From positions 5,079,501 to 5,143,500 of the forward strand of contig NZ_CP108581.1 in the NCBI RefSeq assembly GCF_036010665.1: DNA of 64,000 nucleotides, read 5' to 3'. The position numbers and the translations under genes are program-made. The stretch is from Microbispora sp. NBC_01189 (lineage in GTDB: Bacteria; Actinomycetota; Actinomycetes; Streptosporangiales; Streptosporangiaceae). The notes under the pieces were generated by a model. The model saw nothing but the letters and a program-made list of their open reading frames with translations. It was not told where the DNA came from and did no database searches. Within the stretch, counting starts at the first letter, position 1, and the number at the start of each line of letters is the position of its first letter. Positions 63,991 through 64,000 of this stretch are shown in pieces.

Positions 63991-64000
63991 GGTCTGGAAG

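Overview
This window is chromosomal DNA of a high-GC actinomycete, most likely of the order Streptosporangiales (Nonomuraea, Streptosporangium or Microbispora type). That placement is an inference from gene order, codon use, the Gly/Pro/Arg-rich InfB linker, frequent GTG starts and short actinobacterial promoters. Nothing in the window fixes the genus.

Layout. 1-3.8 kb: an edge-truncated DUF6986 gene, an NYN-domain protein, an FprA-type ferredoxin reductase and a small unknown protein. 3.9-21.5 kb: a conserved information-processing block (proS, two DUF4439 ferritin-like genes, rimP-nusA-ylxR, infB, ylxP, rbfA-nrnA-like-truB, ribF, rpsO, pnp-M16 peptidase, dapB). 21.5-50.8 kb: a long accessory stretch holding menA, a MocR/EamA divergent pair, a TetR/quinone oxidoreductase pair, a MarR/efflux pair, a ClpX-type zinc-finger regulator, IS relics, a DUF222-HNH gene, a PaaX-flanked CoA/Rieske catabolic cluster (34.2-43.0 kb), a secreted CE1-CBM2 esterase, GlxA/DJ-1 genes, two paralogous double-wHTH GntR proteins, RadC and a GntR-UTRA regulator. 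50.8-54.1 kb: the core block resumes with dapA, RNase J and DUF402. 54.1-61.2 kb: a complete oxidative uronate pathway (uronate dehydrogenase, glucarate dehydratase, 5-dehydro-4-deoxyglucarate dehydratase, ketoglutarate-semialdehyde dehydrogenase) with an IclR regulator. 61.3-63.9 kb: ftsK, followed by a folded, AT-richer 66-nt element at the right edge.

How the genes work together. The core genes serve tRNA charging, ribosome maturation, initiation, RNA decay and lysine/peptidoglycan precursor synthesis. The accessory genes look saprophytic: a cellulose/xylan-targeted esterase, a transporter plus CoA-ligase/Rieske route for an unknown organic (probably aromatic) acid, and uronate oxidation to 2-oxoglutarate. 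Many small regulators sit beside or divergent from their likely targets, with dyad operators readable in the intergenic DNA.

Recurring signals. Six genes have a -10-like hexamer 6-7 nt before the start codon, as expected for leaderless mRNAs. At six genes the stop codon lies inside a short tandem repeat (unit 11-14 bp) that copies the stop codon downstream. No CRISPR array, rRNA or tRNA gene was recognised. All function calls come from reading motifs by eye; no database search was run.
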